Shown here: in pieces, positions 4,981 to 5,300 of the stretch | Position numbering within the stretch: position 1 is the stretch's first letter | How the letters are laid out: every line of letters starts with the position of its first letter | The notes under the pieces: generated by a model | The model's database searches: none | The model's input: only the letters and a program-made list of their open reading frames with translations | What the model was told of the DNA's origin: nothing | Translations under genes and position numbers: made by a program | Assembly (NCBI RefSeq): GCF_020829685.1 | Contig: NZ_JAIVFR010000523.1 | Coordinates: 1 to 5,300 of the forward strand | Direction of reading: 5' to 3' | Source of the DNA: Nostoc sp. CHAB 5715 | GTDB taxonomy: Bacteria > Cyanobacteriota > Cyanobacteriia > Cyanobacteriales > Nostocaceae | DNA: 5,300 nucleotides

Positions 4981-5300
4981 GTACTGAAAGCAGATCAGTG
5001 ATTACGGCACTTCCCGAAACCGAAGGATAGAAATATGACCTTGCGTTGGCAGGTAAGGTACTTGACCAGTCATTACGTGCTGTAACATCCAGGAACAAAG
5101 CATTTTTATAACCGAACTGAGCAGAGCCGTACACACTTTGTACTTCAGATTTCATAATTCTGCTGGCCACTGTGTTCTGAGAAGGGTTGGAGTTGGCCAG
5201 GTTGTAAACCCCGTCTACCACCAGCTGACCTACGTTGGTATAGTTCCTTTTGTAATAATTCAGACGCTGAGCACCACCGGCCTGTACCACCACTGAAAAT
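4961..5300 (-). CDS. SusC/RagA-family TonB-linked outer-membrane protein, internal fragment
   Basis: Piece of a large beta-barrel transporter that, with a SusD-like lipoprotein, imports glycans or peptides across the outer membrane of Bacteroidetes using TonB energy. About 112 residues are present of a family usually near 1000. The frame is open past base 5300, so no start lies in the window; the GTG at 5291-5293 is internal. Family landmarks in order are an AGG turn followed by YKRNYTNVGQLVVDGVYNLANS, then SVYGSAQFGYKNALFLDVTARNDWSSTLP, SYFYPSVSGSAVITDLL and a final VPTGILD. The piece belongs to the barrel, well after the plug domain. SusC proteins continue past this point, but here a TAA at 4961-4963 supplied by the cyanobacterial side ends the frame; true homology stops near 4966. 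The specific substrate cannot be told. No SusD-like gene is visible because the window ends. Confidence 0.85.
   Translation of the reverse strand, partial: FSVVVQAGGAQRLNYYKRNYTNVGQLVVDGVYNLANSNPSQNTVASRIMKSEVQSVYGSAQFGYKNALFLDVTARNDWSSTLPANARSYFYPSVSGSAVITDLLSVPTGILD
4964..4971. other. Border between cyanobacterial and Bacteroidetes DNA, with shared bases
   Basis: GTCCAAGA fits both neighbours. Read forward it continues the J-domain codons for Ser-Pro-Arg; read in reverse it continues the SusC codons Ile-Leu-Asp. Both gene fragments run right up to it from opposite sides and overlap by about these 8 bases. This is the pattern of a microhomology join. No mobile-element ends are seen. Confidence 0.7.

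Noticed and set aside
1..5300. Horizontal acquisition of gabT and susC by a cyanobacterium
   Set aside because: Both foreign pieces are internal gene fragments cut at the borders, with no integrase, transposase, inverted repeats, tRNA site or duplicated target. A technical chimera needs fewer assumptions.

Overview
The window looks like a join of DNA from three different bacterial phyla. Bases 1 to about 600 are GC-rich and encode the middle of a proteobacterial-type 4-aminobutyrate aminotransferase (gabT). Bases from about 605 to 4970 are cyanobacterial, most like a filamentous Nostoc/Anabaena-type genome. The signs are four HIP1 octamers, heptamer intergenic repeats, an SLH-domain porin found only in cyanobacteria, and large repeat-rich intergenic gaps. 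Bases from about 4966 to 5300 encode, on the minus strand, an internal piece of a Bacteroidetes SusC/RagA-type TonB-linked outer-membrane protein. Both borders fall inside genes, and no transposase, integrase or attachment site is visible at either. A chimeric contig or amplification product from a non-axenic cyanobacterial culture or environmental sample explains this better than gene transfer.

Layout of the cyanobacterial core: a short leader with a perfect NtcA-like palindrome; a complete pterin-4a-carbinolamine dehydratase gene (828-1109); about 800 bp of noncoding DNA rich in repeats and hairpins that ends in a plausible sigma70-type promoter; a complete SLH/OprB-type 'iron uptake' porin (1928-3661) with a Rho-independent terminator; a short gap with seven heptamer repeats; a complete cysteine synthase cysK (3937-4899); and, 15 bp further on, the first 19 codons of a DnaJ-domain gene, which the second border cuts off.

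The core genes do not form one pathway. The pterin enzyme is cytoplasmic cofactor metabolism, the porin carries solutes across the outer membrane, and CysK makes cysteine. cysK and the dnaJ-like gene are close enough to be co-transcribed. The porin is probably its own transcription unit, with a promoter about 200 bp upstream and its own terminator.

I found no convincing new biological system. The most useful results are the two chimeric borders, which affect any taxonomic or transfer claim from this contig, and the structured noncoding DNA between the pterin gene and the porin.
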